The notes below the pieces were generated by a model. It was not told where the DNA came from. It did not search any database and saw only the letters and a program-made list of their open reading frames with translations. A stretch of 64,000 nucleotides of DNA from contig NC_066835.1 of NCBI RefSeq assembly GCF_001640805.2, positions 5,376,227-5,440,226 of the forward strand, read 5' to 3'. How positions within the stretch are numbered: the stretch's first letter is position 1; the number at the start of each line of letters is the position of its first letter. Of the stretch, positions 1-14,039 are shown in pieces. The stretch comes from Lates calcarifer. Its lineage: Eukaryota; Chordata; Actinopteri; Centropomidae. A program made the position numbers and the translations under genes.

Positions 1-1028
1 CCTCTGCTTTAACCCAGCATGGATCTTATCTGGTTAAAGAGCAAAAAGAGGTGAACCACACAGCCATGCGGCATGAATATTTCATCTGTGTTTGGATTAC
101 CATTTTCTCCAAAGATTCATTGTTCTATGTATAATACATGTGGCGTTGAACCTCGGTGCCTAGGTCATAACCCCTGCCCTTCTAATCACAGGTGAGGCAT
201 GCCCTCAACTACCAAGCCATGCCAACAATGTGTGTGCGTGCGTGTGTTTTTATGCGTGTGTCAACATGTGAATCGGGAGGGTGGTTTCTGTGTAGGTGGA
301 TGTCTGTGTACAATACTGTGAGTTCGTGTATGTTCACAAACCTGTATCTTTATATGTGTGCACATTTGTGCGTGTGTGTGTGTGTGTATAGGGAGTTAGG
401 GGTTAGAGCGAGGCTAAGACCGGCTCATCTTTCACACACACACACACACTCCTCTACCCTCAGGCTGGATTAGATGATGAGGTGGGAGAGTGAGTGAGAT
501 TGGAAAGGAAAGAAAAAAATGTGTTGGTAGGAGGGAGAAAGAGAGTGAGTAACAGATTAAGAGTGAAATTCAAGTCTTTCAGCTGCTGGCTCTGCTCCAG
601 CTTTAAGTTGCAGCTGTGATATTCTTTCAAATGATCTATTTTGGATTTTTACCGGCCCACACCATTTGACTATGTGTGTTTGTGTGTGTGTGACGGCTCG
701 CTTTTCCCTTCATCTCCCATCTCTCTATCGCCAAATGAGCACTGAATAGAGAAGCGGGCGAGGCCGTATAGATTTGAATGGCTCACTCGGTGGGTGTTTG
801 ATGGAGAAAATGGGTGCACGAGCTATTCTGACCTAAACCGCTCGTATCTCTTCACAGCCATAGAAATGGGCTCTTTTAAATGTATAGTTTCTTCAAAATT
901 ACCATACAAGTAATTCAAAACACCGAGCCACAGGCAGGCAGTGAATATATCAAGAGCATTTGACCTGAGTGTATCTGAAAAATCTCAACGCATTTACCTT
1001 TGGCACATGTGTGTTTAAGTTTGTGTGG

Positions 1029-1051
1029 GTGTGTGTGTGTGTGTGTGTGTG
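1029..1051. repeat. GT microsatellite
   Basis: Uninterrupted GT repeat. The first 500 bases also have several shorter GT/CA tracts (about 225-260, 360-390, 433-450). Confidence 0.9.
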
Positions 1052-2663
1052 CCCTAAAAATGATGTCATCTTACTATCTTGCAGAGGCGTGAAGGCAGGT
1101 GTCTGACAGACTTAAGCAAAAGCTCATCAAAGAGGAAATTATTCTCATTTACTCCATATCCAGGAATAATCAGAGATGTCTTGGTGCTGGGGTCTCACAC
1201 ACACACAAGCACACACATACACTTTGGGTGTGATGAGACTTGTGATCCCACATCTCATCCTCACGTAGCTCTGTCACATTTCTAAGAACTCTGCAGAGAT
1301 TCAAAGAGATCCATACTTGATTGCACTTATGAGGTCACACATATGGGTTTATAGGTAATGTGTTTCCTGTGTTTTGCTGCATCCTGTGACAGAAATAAAG
1401 TTGCATCCTCAGAGACATTATTAATTTATCAAGCAGAACTGCTGCAGTTGTCACGTAATATTTTTAAACAAACAAGAAGTTTGAATTTGGAGTTTTTCAT
1501 TATCCTCAATTAGCACAATTTATCATTTATGTCAAAGCCCAACAAAAAAAGTGATTTCAGAACTTGGAACTTTTGTCGCATTAATGGTCTCAGAACCAAA
1601 GCATTTACCTTTTTGCTCATCAAAAGCTGGTGAAGGCATCAGAAGATGAAAGTTAATGTCTTGTTTTACTTTGAATTCGACTCCCTCTTTGAGCCGATTC
1701 TTGTTTGTTTGTGATGGCGAAAAGCTCGCAGCATTTGTAATCAAACCCCTCGGGACCGCCTGTCTTGGTTTGGCTCTTCAAACTGCTGTGTGTATCTCAT
1801 TGTGTTTATACTTTGCTCTTCTTCTTCTCTTTGTGCACATCATGAAGAATCTCAGGCTGGGCTTTGACTGTTGTGTTCAGTATCCTCATGGTGTGTGCGG
1901 ATAAAATGCACATCTTTTATTTTTGTATAAAACTTACAACATGCTGAGAGCTGTTGTTGTGCAGTTGAAACTAAGTCATAAAAGACAAGCAATCCACATG
2001 GGAAATATCCATTTAAAGCGATAGAATTGTGGTCCTCTAGTGGCCTTGAGTACACCTTCAAGTTTGTTGATCTTCATCTCTCTTTGCTGCAGTCATCTCA
2101 AATGTCAGCACAGCAGAATCAATAAAAAATGAGGGCCATTTATGAAGGAAAATATCCTTTATTTTGATTGTTCACACTGCAGAGAAAGGGATTATTATTT
2201 TTAACCACATCATACAAAACTCATGTGTTGTAGTGCCAGCAATGGCAGTGGAACAACCATTAGATTCACTCTGAGCGATTGCAGAGGCTCGTATCTCATT
2301 CCGCTTTCATCATCCTCTTCTTCCTGTCAGACCTAAATGCTCCTATGTTTCCTCTCCAGTTCCATTTGGACAGGCTCAGGCTCCAGGTGTTTGCTCTTCC
2401 TTTAATGTCCAAACATAACAGCATAAGTGTCCTTGTTCTCATCCTTTGATTTGTTTTTGAAGCAGAGGTCTTCCTACCTCTCCTTCTTTTCCTCCGCAGC
2501 CAGCGCAGGAACTGGACCATCGGGCCTAGCCACACAGTAGGAGACAGGAGAGGTGTCAAGGATACTGGCTGCTATTTTGAACCCTGCCGGTCATCTATCG
2601 GTTCAGCTGTTAAACCAGAAATTTAGGAAGGACCCATCTTCAGTAATGAAAAGAAGATGTTAT

Positions 2664-3289
2664 AGGTAACACCTTACAATACTGCACACAAAATTGTACA
2701 TACTAACTAAGGAGTGAGCAGAGAACAAGCGAGGAACTATTCAGGAATAACCTGATAGTTGATGAGTTGATAGTGAGTAGTTCTCTAATGACTCGACACC
2801 AGGACTATGAAATCGATAATGAAATGAAAAGAACAGTGGATCTGTGTAGAAAGACAATTTCCACACTTGACAGACAGATCTCCAGTCTATCACAGGACAT
2901 ACAACCATTCACGCTTACATTCACAGCCACAGTCACCAGTTAATTTAACCTGCATGTCTTTGGACTGTGGGAGGAAGCCGGAGAACCCGGAGAGAACCCA
3001 CACAGGCACAGGGAGAACATGCAACACTCCAGTGGGTTCAGAGTTAATCAAGAGTGACTCATGAAGCGGCCAGTATGTCGATTCACAGATATTTATGAGC
3101 TAATTATTACCCATGATTCATTCATCTCATCAACTTATCATTATATAGTACTCCATAGTTCTGCCATCTGAGTCACAAGGGAACTACTTATTAGTGACTC
3201 ATCACCTATTTGGTCGTTCTTGAATCACTCCTCACTCGTTCCTTAGTAACTAAGCAGGATTTCGTGTGCCGTATTGTAAAGTGTTACCT
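2664..3289. mobile_element. Foldback DNA element with long terminal inverted repeats
   Basis: The left end AGGTAACACCTTACAATAC and the reverse complement of the right end (AGGTAACACTTTACAATAC) differ at one position. The similarity continues inward, with gaps, for roughly 150 bases (ACTAAGGAGTGAG against ACTAAGGAACGAG; TAGTGAGTAGTTCTC against TAATAAGTAGTTCCC). There is no transposase frame, so this looks like a non-autonomous MITE-type element about 626 bases long. A SINE body fragment is nested in its centre. A target-site duplication was not clear. Superfamily not assigned. Confidence 0.75.
2885..3040 (-). mobile_element. SINE body fragment nested in the foldback element
   Basis: The stretch ACCTGCATGTCTTTGGACTG through GGAGAACATGCAACACTCC is the reverse complement of sequence at about 47,340-47,430, so it is repeated within the window. 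I recognise it as the body of a tRNA-headed SINE that is abundant in many teleosts. The tRNA-like promoter head is not present here, so the copy is truncated. Confidence 0.65.
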
Positions 3290-3559
3290 TTTATACTTAG
3301 GGAAACCATATATTTACTCTCATCATGAGATATTTCATGAAAGAATTTTCTGTCTCAGAGGGATCATGTTTCTCTCTGAGATGGACCACAGCTTGACCTG
3401 TTTCTCACTTCCAGCACATTCACTCTGACTCACAGAATGATTTCAAATGAGGACATCCAATATCTAAAGAGGATCACATCTTGTATCATTTCAAAGATAC
3501 CACTTTTTTGTTTTTTAATTAATTCAAAACAAACTACATGTCTGTATTAGGGTAAGGAG

Positions 3560-3700
3560 CTAGAGCCACAAGGTGATTAGCTTAGCTTAGGAAAAAGACT
3601 GAAAACAGAGAATGACAACCTCTGAAACTGACTACTTAATCTTATTGTCACTGTGAGCTTGATAAACCAGTGGAAACACTGCACAGAGGTGCTGGGCTGA
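3560..3700 (+). mobile_element. Degraded fragment of a TTAGCTTAGC-type element
   Basis: GGTGATTAGCTTAGCTTAGG followed by AAAAGACTGAAAACAGAG resembles the end of the foldback element at 14,650-15,055. The match is short and the boundaries are approximate. Confidence 0.35.
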
Positions 3701-4677
3701 TGGATAAACTGTTTGGACAAACCACAACCTCCAATGCTCACTAAACACAACCACATTTTAAATTCCATTATCTGTCATCCAATAGTCTTATTCTTATGAA
3801 TCTATTCTGAATCAAAAGATGCAGCTTAAGGGTCTTTTCTAATGGGTTATAATTTAAGCCTGTTCTTTAAGCCTGTTCTGAACCAGGTCTTGTATGATCT
3901 ATTCATAACTAAGCTCAGAAATCACTCCCTGCAACAGTTGGATGTATATCCATTTATATAATTAGTACATGGAAGGATTAGCCTCTAATTACAATTTTAT
4001 ATACAGTACCTTCTGTATTTGACAAAGTGAACAGTATGGGCCGCATTACATTCATCATAAAGTAAGCTCCCCTCATAAAGTGATTTACCTCTCTGATAAT
4101 AGTTGTAATACACGTCCGCCCACAATTACATACACACTCATACACACACACACATGCTCACAGCTTCAAACACTCAATACTTCACCCTGTCTGCCACGAC
4201 TGGTGCGGTCTATCAATCAGTGTAAGCTGACAGCTATGGCTAATGCTCCCCTTTTATTTAACCGTGTTTCATAATTTACCATTAGATTCCTGGGTTTATA
4301 TCATATACAGCATATTTTGTGGTGCTCTTTAATTCTGATGCATATTTCAAGCCACAGAATACTGTCATTTTATGACATTTTGAGGCATTTACTAACAACA
4401 ACTAGGTTTTGCATATCTGGCATAAACGGTGCCAAGATTACAAGCTGGTCCATGAAAATGTGTTTTAAAGGATTTAATTATATAGCTGTTTTTAAAGGTT
4501 GAACGTAAAGCTAAATGCTACAGCAAAGCCAAATATGATACTCATGTAGATTTACTCAGTATCAATGTAAGTGATTTGCCACAACATCTGCGTATAGGCA
4601 CGTTAACAACTTTGCCAGTCACACTCCATAATTGGCAGTCCAGGTCTTGCTTAGTTATTCAGTGATAATGAGACTAG

Positions 4678-4720
4678 CTCTCTCTCTCTCTCTCTTTGCC
4701 TCTTTCTCTCTCTCTCTCTT
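4678..4720. repeat. TC microsatellite, interrupted
   Basis: CT repeats interrupted once by TTTGCCTCTTT. Confidence 0.9.
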
Positions 4721-7700
4721 GCATACAGACACACAAACAATCACACACAGCCATATCTTGCAGATGTTCAATAGAAACAGTGATTTAAGCCCTCAGCTCT
4801 GCAAAGCCTGCCGAATAGACACTCACCCTTCACTGAGGCTTGAGTAAACATCTGTAGAATCGTTGTCGTCTTTGGAATGTCTGACTTGAGGGAAAGCACA
4901 ATGCAAGTTTGACTCCAAAGCCGTGAACTTTAATCGACCTCCTCACAAGCTTGGATCTATCATCTTAACGGAAGAGATCCTGAGATGACAGGCCTGCACA
5001 TCCATCATGAGAACTGCTCAGCCCTGACACACATAAAACCTGAAACAGCACAGAGGCAGACTCAATAGAACAGAAAAGAAGTCCAAATTTGATAAGAGCT
5101 ACAGTCCAACTTTTTCCACTCTTTCAGGACATAAATCAAACCTTTACGACTTTGCTTTGACTTTCATTATCGCACACACCCAAAACATATATATGGAAAT
5201 GTGATGTTCCTTTGTAGTGCCCTCTGTTATACTTCACTTTCCATTTTAATATTTCTCTCCATTCTAGCAGGTCTATTTCTTTGTTAAATCCCCTCTGTTC
5301 TGCCTGCTGTATCCCTCCATATAGAAAGGTTAAACACACCTAAGCAGAGGCAGTGTGACTGATGCTGGGGCTGTTTCTAAATGTTAATGACACCCTCCGG
5401 GCAGAGCGCTGTACACCGCAGTATCCTACTGTAGAGTTATAGCGTGGCGGTTATGCTATAGTGGCTCCATCTGTGCACGCACACATCAGAATGTCTGTGC
5501 TACTGCAGACACACACACACACACACCAGGGACAACCCACTGTACAGCTGGCACGCAGCCAGGAGTCCTTCCACTGAGTGGTCAGGGAGAGAAATCAATC
5601 AAACATGGCTTGTCAGGCCCCTGAATCCATTATGGCAGAGAGAGTGGTGAGGCTTGAGTAAACAGGGATGACAAGGAGAGACAATTAGCAAGAATTCAGG
5701 CTGTTGTTAGAGGCAAGCTTGGGGATTTGGTAGTCCTGCATGGCCTAGTTTGGCCCACCTCGGCTTAGCTCCGTCAACAGGCTCGGCTCGCAGCTTTATT
5801 GCTGGTAATTCACTAGCCCTCAGTGTTTTATGCCCTCTCTCTTTACAGCCTAAGCAGGCCAGATCTATTTAAATAAACACCAGTGCTGCAGAATGATGGC
5901 TGAGGTGTTTAAAAGCACTGATGCAGGACTAGCACATATACTGCATCACAGCTGGGGCCATTACAGCATTTCAAGCCAATATAATGTACAAGTATTAGAT
6001 CAGACACTGGAGATCTCACTGAGACTGAGAGCCTCTTTGAATTTATATACCATACAGTAGTGTACATGACTGCACCACATTTACTGTATAGCATGCATAC
6101 ATGTTACACACCAATCTTCATGCAGAAGCTGTTTGCTCAAAATTATTCCCCTACCTGCAAAATTAGTCACAAGATTTGCTGTACTCGGATCAGGAGAGGA
6201 ACTGATTTAGAAACAATGTGCAGAGAGCTCTCAGTGCAAGTAAGTGTGCAGCCATTACTCATACGTAAACTCATTACATTGGTCTAATAGCTCTGTCTCA
6301 TGACTGCCTGTGCCTGCCTATATGGAAAGAACATTAGTGCAGCCTATGTATGGGACATGGCGTTGGAGTTCATTCATTCTTCTCTATGGTATGGATCAGA
6401 CAGATAATTAACTGCAGAGACATGAAGTCATTGTTCAGTTAGAGATATGGGGCCGGTCTAATAAGAGCTCATGCTGTGGAGTGGCGAGGAGAGAAAGGGA
6501 CAAAATAACAGGGAAGGGTCTGCTAATGTCTGGTGAATGACCTGCACTGTCTCTTTGTGCTATACAGCACAACATGTCCTTTTGTACCCATACTATAATA
6601 TTACCTTATACTGAGTTCACTTTTAAAGTGCAGCTCCACTCAAAAATGTTTTTAGCTCCTAGTTTTAGCCTCACTTCATAGAAACTTGAAACATCTAGAA
6701 ACTCAGAAACTGACAAATTAAACTAAAAATTGAATTTTCAGAGAAGTAGGAGACATTTTGTGCCCAGCACTTAAAGCTGCTCCATAGAGTTTTCTTGTTA
6801 ACAAATAAGTTCTGTTTATATTCACTGTTTCTCATCAAAACACAATATATGTTCATATAGTAGACTAAGAACATCTGAATGTATTTCTTTTCTAGTAAAA
6901 CATTTGAAGAGCTTATGTCATTGAATATTTTTAGCGTTATGTTTACATTTCTGTTTGCTAGCTTGAATCTTCTTGATTTATTGAAAGATTCTTTTTTTCT
7001 TTTTATAAATTACCGAACAAAACACCAGTTGTTTCGTTTCAAACATTTCATGCTCAATGCTGAGAACTGCAGTGATATTGATAGTGATTTTGATGTACAG
7101 GAGAGATGGCGTAAGCACTAAAAAAGCGAGAGAAAAACACAAGTGTAAAAGAGAAGGATATAATCACATTCAGCCTTAAATAGAGATTCAGTTTTTTAGG
7201 GCCTGAGCAAGTTCCCCTCATAAAATCAAATTTACATCCCCTGCTCGGGTGTTGTCTGGGGCTTCCACACAAGGCCAGCCTGTGCTTGGCCTTACCCATA
7301 AATCCCAACCTTTGAATCTTTGAATGGACCTCTGTGCTGGACCCGGGAGCCCCCAGTCTGCAGGGCTGTGGAAAGGAGGGCCCCAAATTACAGAACCTCC
7401 ACAAGCGGTCCAGTAGGAAAATAACTGTGAAATTTATCACATCATTCCAAGAACTGCAGGGAATCCCTCATATTACAGCACCACAGAAAAGAGGCATCTA
7501 AGTTTATTCTGTATTTACATCTATTTGGTGTATATACATATAAGGCTGTATCAAATCCACAGCAACTGCATGTCTCAGAGTGCATGGCTGCTACATTTGA
7601 TCTGTCCCTGTGGGATTGCATGCATGTCTACGGGTCTTAGTAGAATAGTTAATGCATTGTGTATATACATGTCTGTATGTGTGCTACAATATTTATCAAA

Positions 7701-10408
7701 GGACAACCATATACACTAAAAGCATCAAATAAGCAAAGACTGCATACTTTCACACTCATGGACTGTACTTATATCAGTCTCAGTGATTCCCGCTCTGCTC
7801 CACGCTGGAGGCCAACACAGAAGACAGAGATAGGGCCAAGTGGAAGATTATTCAGAATAACATATAGTTCTCTGTGGGAGACGAGAGTAAAGTGAGTGAC
7901 AGGATCAGAACACATAGTGATGAAGCAGTTGCATCACCCTATCTGATAGCCGTCTCTATACTCTGTATCCTCTTTTCTCACATGTATGATTCATATAGAT
8001 GCATAGAAGATTTCTTCAAAGCTCTCACATGTTTATGAGTCCATAACATCTGACGCATTCATGTTTACGCTCCCAAGCCACATTTGACATTTTCTGGATA
8101 TGATGAATCATTAATGATGACCTCAATAAGCTTTCACATCTTTGGTCCACAGATCAATAAAGTGGTTAGGGGAGTAGGTCAGCAGCTCTCCAGAAGTGTC
8201 TGTCTGTTCGTGCATGTGTCTTTGAGCACGCCTCTTAACAGTCGCACCCAGTGAGTGACTGTAAAACGCTGGTGCTAATTGGCGACCAAGCGTGGCCCCC
8301 ATCTCACACACAGCGCTCCGGGACTGGCAGAATTGTGGCTGGTTTTCCAAGTTTTTTTTTTTTTTTCCAAGCAATCCCTGCCTGCGAGGCTGTGGGAGTT
8401 CCATTCATTATTGATCAGATCCAAGGATGAAAGCAGGAACGCTCAGTGGGGACTGAGCATCTTTGGCCCCACACAGAAATAAAAAAAAAAAAAAAACAGC
8501 TTTGACCGCCAACTCTGTGTGAAAAGAGACAAGGAAATATCTTTTTTAATTCATATCAAACTAAGCCTGAGAACCAAACAGTCTGAAAAGCAAAAGTAAA
8601 TACATCAAATTTATGTAAAAGTACATAAAATGTGTCATATGGTGTGAATCTTTGCTCACCCCTAACATTTCTAGGCACAGTCCTCACTGAGATTTTTTGT
8701 ACCCAGATGATGACATTGTGTTATGCACTGCTTTGCCAGCCTTGGCAGCGGCTCAGCTCAGTGCTGTTCAATGATTCAGCTGTGTAGAATTGACCTCCAC
8801 CTCACCTTGGCAATACTCCCCAACCAAATGGACGTTTGGCAGCCAGAACACACACTGGATATACAAGCATGTGTGCACGCCAGTGATAATGCACACACAC
8901 CGACCCGCAGAAATACACAGACACACACACACTCTCTGGGAAAGGTTACAATGCTGCTTGAAACAAAGGGGCAGATGGTTGACAATGATGCAGTGCCAAC
9001 ACTGGCAAGGTGGTTAAAATATGCATTTGTGTGTTTGTGTGTGTGCATGAATATGTCCCTATACATCTCTCTGAGGTAGTTTTTACAGAGGTAATGTTCG
9101 CCTAACATCAGTCTGAACTTCTCCCAGCAGAATGCAGTTATGTATTTGTTTTGGCCTGTTATTGTGTCTCTCAAGTCCCACAGCAAAGTAAAGTGCTTTG
9201 CCAGAAGTTGCGGTAATATACTTTGAAATTTTATAATGAGCTATAAACTCAACCATCACTGGTTTTGAATTATCATTTAAGAAAATAAGGACTAATTTGC
9301 ACATTTGAAACACTTTGTTGGGAAATGAGAATGCAAATAAAAATTCATAAAAGTGAGATTCTCTGTAACTGCTTCCAATTGAGATATTATTGTGGATACA
9401 AACATTGTGAAGTTATAACCCCTTAAGATTTGAGTCCTGGTTGATTTGGCATAGTCAGTTCAATTCTGGGGCTTTGCCAGAAATACAACAGAAAAGTGTA
9501 TATATTTTCAGTGCAGCCAAATAAACTCATGTTGTTTTAATTAGGAAAAGTTAATCAACAATGGGCCTTTTCCATCTTGAGAAACTGTGATCTGAGTATG
9601 ACATAAAAGCTGGCAACTATAACATAGGATAACATAACAATCGTCATCAGCGCTAAGTAGTGACAAATACACCAAATTTCGTGTGAATGAAAATTTCACT
9701 AGTTGAATGCTTTTAAAGTGAAGCAGCAGTAGCAACATACATTTCTGATACAGTGTTTCGAGAATGAAACAATAAACAGTGAGGCTGATGTCAATGAGAT
9801 AAAATTAAAATAAAACAGCTACACTTTATGACATACATGCATCATTTCCTGTTAAGTCCTAGTGTGTAGGTAGGCTGTGGCAGACTCCGCCACTCACACT
9901 GAAAACTATTACTGAATGCAAATTCACTGAATGGCTATAGCTGAAAAAATGAATACCATGAAATGAAATCAAAAAGAGGATTTGACTGTAACCTTAAAGT
10001 TTTCATTTGCTGCCTCAAGCCCTCTCAAATTGCGTCTGCATCCTGACTTGTTCTTTACATGAATGAGACTGTCCACTCCATGTCATTGGCAAATTCAGTG
10101 GCCATCCACTCTAATCCATCCCAGGTCATTAGCCCTGTCTGCGAGGCTAATCATCATCTCCTCTGGCTCACGTTAGCCAAAGAGAGAGCATCACCAGAAT
10201 GAGACAGTTAAATATTCATGTCCCACTGCGGTGTAATATCCTCCTCAATGATGTTTGAACCTTTTGACCCGAGGTAATCAGCAGCAATCACACGGTCACG
10301 CTGTACAGTGATAAATTTGATCTGTAGATGGTTGAGTCTGATGAGCTTTTGACACCACTGAGCACCGTGCACCAGGCAACAGCTCAAACTATCGATCACT
10401 GCTTCCAG

Positions 10409-10410
<2 letters not shown>

Positions 10411-10439
<29 letters not shown>
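10411..10439. repeat. CA microsatellite
   Basis: Uninterrupted CA repeat of about 14 units. The minus-strand GT repeat produces a spurious open frame. Confidence 0.95.
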
Positions 10440-10441
<2 letters not shown>

Positions 10442-10879
10442 ACACACACTCTCAAAGCCAGCGTTCCTGTTGACAGACAGTTCATTTCACCCACAGGCAT
10501 GTAGGTATGACATCACTCGATTAATAATGGAGCAATTAATTATGACCTATTAGACTGATGAATTAGATTAGATAGAGAAGAGGAATGTAGTCATGTGATA
10601 ATATTACACTAGGATACATTAATGACTTCTTGGGGAGTGGGGGGGGGGGTTGCAGGGTAGAATTTATATGTGCCACTTTGGAATGACATACAGTCAGCTA
10701 TCTAATTATGTCAATGATAAATGGTGTTATTGATATGATAATGATTCTGTACCCCAACATGGTAATATTCCACTGTTGTAATGTGATTACACTCAGACTC
10801 GTGGATCCATGTTGTGAGACTTTGATGCTTCGCAATATGACAGCAGACACCGTCTTAAATAAAAGTTTCATATTGATGA

Positions 10880-11410
10880 CACACTTAGCCTCATGGAAAT
10901 CACTGGTGCATTCAAGGTATCTTTGAAGTAGCTGTATGGAGAGTATTTGATGCATAGAGACATTAAATGAATATGTATGCTGTTGTTCTGTCGTGCTAGA
11001 TATACAAAGATGCTTGCATAAACATAAAGATTTAACTTTAATCACTCGCAGAATGGCAGCATACAGATTAATTTCTCTTGTGTAAACACATTTGACCTTT
11101 TAGAAAGTGTGGTTTCAATCATTCCAAAATATTACAGACTTAATATGCAATGATTAAATGAGTCTTTTATATGCAAAGGAAGATATTTATATAAAGGAAA
11201 ACATGAAAATTTGACTCATCAAACAAAGTGTTAATACAATTCACTGGTGTTTTTTTTTTTTTTTTTTTTTTTTTTTGTTTCTTGACATTTCATTTAACCT
11301 CATGGAAATCAATGGTGCATTCAAGTTCTAACTGAAGAGGCAGCATGAAAGATTTGTTAAAGGTAAACACATTATATGGCTTCAAATATGTATGCTGTTA
11401 TTCCACTGTG
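10880..11410 (+). repeat. Local direct duplication, about 410 bases apart
   Basis: CCTCATGGAAATCACTGGTG followed by CATTCAAG at 10,889 recurs at 11,298 with one mismatch in the first twenty bases. ATATGTATGCTGTTGTTC at 10,971 recurs at 11,386 with one mismatch. The offsets (409 and 415) agree, so this is one diverged tandem duplication. A T-run (11,250-11,276) lies between the copies. Confidence 0.65.
11250..11276. repeat. T homopolymer
   Basis: About 27 consecutive T, lying between the copies of the local duplication. Confidence 0.95.
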
Positions 11411-13670
11411 GTCTGTGACTGAAGAAACAAAGGAACTTGCGCTGATAAACTCATGTGCTCTCAACACACTCTGCTGCATTCCACTGACATCTAGTGTCAG
11501 ATTCAGGAACTGAGATAACGCACTGTGCCTGACCCTGTGCAGGTGTGTGTCTGTGTACTCCCCACCCCCACCCCCCACCACCACCAGACACACACACATG
11601 TTATCCACTTCCCCATACATCAGTGTAGTCTTATTGATCTACTCGATATGACCTTGAGTGATCAGACAAGTGGAAGCGCCACATTGGAATGAAACCCATC
11701 CATTCCCTCTGTCTGCTATCTGCTGCTGTAATGACTTGAGGGAAGACGGGGAGGCAAAGGAGCCCATAGAGATGAACCCCTGAACCAGTCAGCTCTGCAG
11801 CAGCCTTATGTCGTGGCCAGCCTCCCCTCCAGGCACAGTCTGTTCCAGGGTAAAGGAAGAGAAGTGGGTCAGTCTGTCTGAGATGTGAGAGATGAGACGT
11901 GAGCTGGGTAGAACTCTATATTGAACCATATAGATAGATAGACAGATAGAGCTCAATCCTGGCTGCAGGATTATGTAAGTGGATTTGTTCATGAGGTAAA
12001 CCCCACATCTGCATATGGAATGTGCTGTATTAAAATGAAAATAAAAAGTAGATGAGTGATGAAATTTATCCTCTTGGGGCGAAAGATGAAGAGGAGCTAT
12101 GCTTCAGGGCCTTATGGAAGAGGGCCTTGATTGGGTGTGTTTCATACTCTAACATGTAGAATCTAACAGGATATGTAAAACATTTTCGCCTGCAGCTGAA
12201 ACATGACTAGAACAGTTAATAATAATGATTTGGCCCCAATTTCAAAGTACTTTCATGACTACTGAAATCTGTATGTTTTATGGAAAGAATGTCAGTGTCT
12301 GCCTATTTTTATCTAAGTACCTTTCCCCTTTACAGCACTGTAAAGATTTGTGGGGGTTGATATGCTGGCACAGGTCTGCTGACATGACATGATACAAACA
12401 TATTTTCTCAAGTGCTGTATTCAAATATAGTTTCAAGGTACTTTAGGTACTTTACATTTCCTACTATGTTAGATAAAGAATATGGTGAGCTCATATAAAA
12501 ACAATGCAGTATAGTAGTCAACATTGGCATCATCACAACAAACTGCTACATTAAAGGATCAGTGCAGTGAGATTCTGTGTTTTTTGTTATCAATAAATTC
12601 CATGAAAAGATAAAAATCCTATTCTATTAGTATTGCCTGTGTAGCCACTTCCTGGTATATCTTATTCTTCTACGCCATAGAGCTCCACTCTTGTCTGAAA
12701 GCTGTTAAAAACACATCAGTGAGCCTAACCGTTGCACTGACTGACATGTTCCATCATTACCATGAACACAGGGACTGTAGTTCATTTTGAATCAGTCCCT
12801 CACACACCTCCCCACTTCCAATATTTACCAACAGCCGAATGTGTATTAATCCATGGCTGAAAATAGTCCCCAAGTTAATGATATTTGCTGGAAATTACAG
12901 CACACAGCTGTTTGAGGAAATTACTGAGCCTTTTTAAAAAACAAGCCCATATATTATAACAATGGGTTTGAGGGTTGAGGAAACAAGGTAGGGAAGTCAG
13001 AAAATAGTGGGAGTTGGCTTAATGAAATAATTTAGATCTTTTCATGGGAATTGTTGACAATAAGGAAAATAGTCACTACCAGGCCCACTGTGTGTCTAGT
13101 GGAGATGATCTCCAAAGCCATTTTGGACCCTCCATTAACCCAGAGCCCAAGACAACTGCCCTGGTTTTCCCCTAAAGTAGGCAACACTGGTTGCCAGCCT
13201 TATCCTGCATGCTGTTGTCACAGTAGTAGGCCTATATCAGTAATAATTATCCAACATTATAATATATAATAGGCGGGCATTCTGAATGATAGCTTTACTT
13301 CTGATATTTTACTTTTACCTTAGTAGCTCTGAATGCAAGACTGACCACAGAAAACAAATCAATCAGGGCCCCGTCAAAATATTTTTCAATAAACGTACCT
13401 GTCTTAAGTCTTGCCAAAGTATGGACATATTTTGACAGCTTTATTTTTGCCTTACAGTGTGTGTCCTCCAGATTTCCACTGTCTGAAAATCTAATTATAG
13501 TGAATACTGCACATGCACTGCTTTCCTTCCTGACAAGTGCAAGTGAGAAGCATGAAGACCAAAATGAGAATACATTTAAAAAGGTTTTTTGAGGAAAGGT
13601 TTTATAGCCCATATTGCACAATAACGAGCGGCACGGCCATTCAGGCGCACCGCAACACATTCACTCAGAC

Positions 13671-13730
13671 ACACACACACACACATGCACAGACACAGAC
13701 ACAGACACACACACACATATATACACACAC
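13671..13730. repeat. Imperfect CA/ACAG tract
   Basis: CA repeats interrupted by CAGACA and ATATAT units. Confidence 0.9.
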
Positions 13731-14039
13731 TCCTGTGCCTCTTCATCATAGGATGTGACACCTGACGGCCCATTAGTTCCCAAAGTGCTATTCTATTCTA
13801 TGAATTCATCTCCTTATAGAATATTTAGACTCTGTATGTTTCCCCCCACTTGTCAACATGGGATGCATTATTCATGTTACTGTGCCATTATCTGACGCTC
13901 TGCGTGATGTAACGCAGCCATTCCCTGGCCCTGCACCCACAAACACATCCACTGACCTTCTGAACTGTGCACTGCCATCACCCTGCCTGCAGCACTGCAG
14001 CAGCTCCGCTTCATATAATACACAGAGGGAGAGGAAATT

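Noticed and set aside
2296..2559. Arg/Lys-rich minus-strand open frame (LRWLRRKRRRGRK)
   Set aside because: The basic run comes from a CT-rich stretch; no family recognised and no supporting exon structure.
7054..7440. 128-residue minus-strand open frame
   Set aside because: No motif or homologue recognised; composition fits chance and no splice sites support it.
9072..9084. TGAGGTAGTTTTT, resembling the let-7 seed
   Set aside because: The rest of the mature let-7 sequence and the pairing arm of a hairpin are absent.
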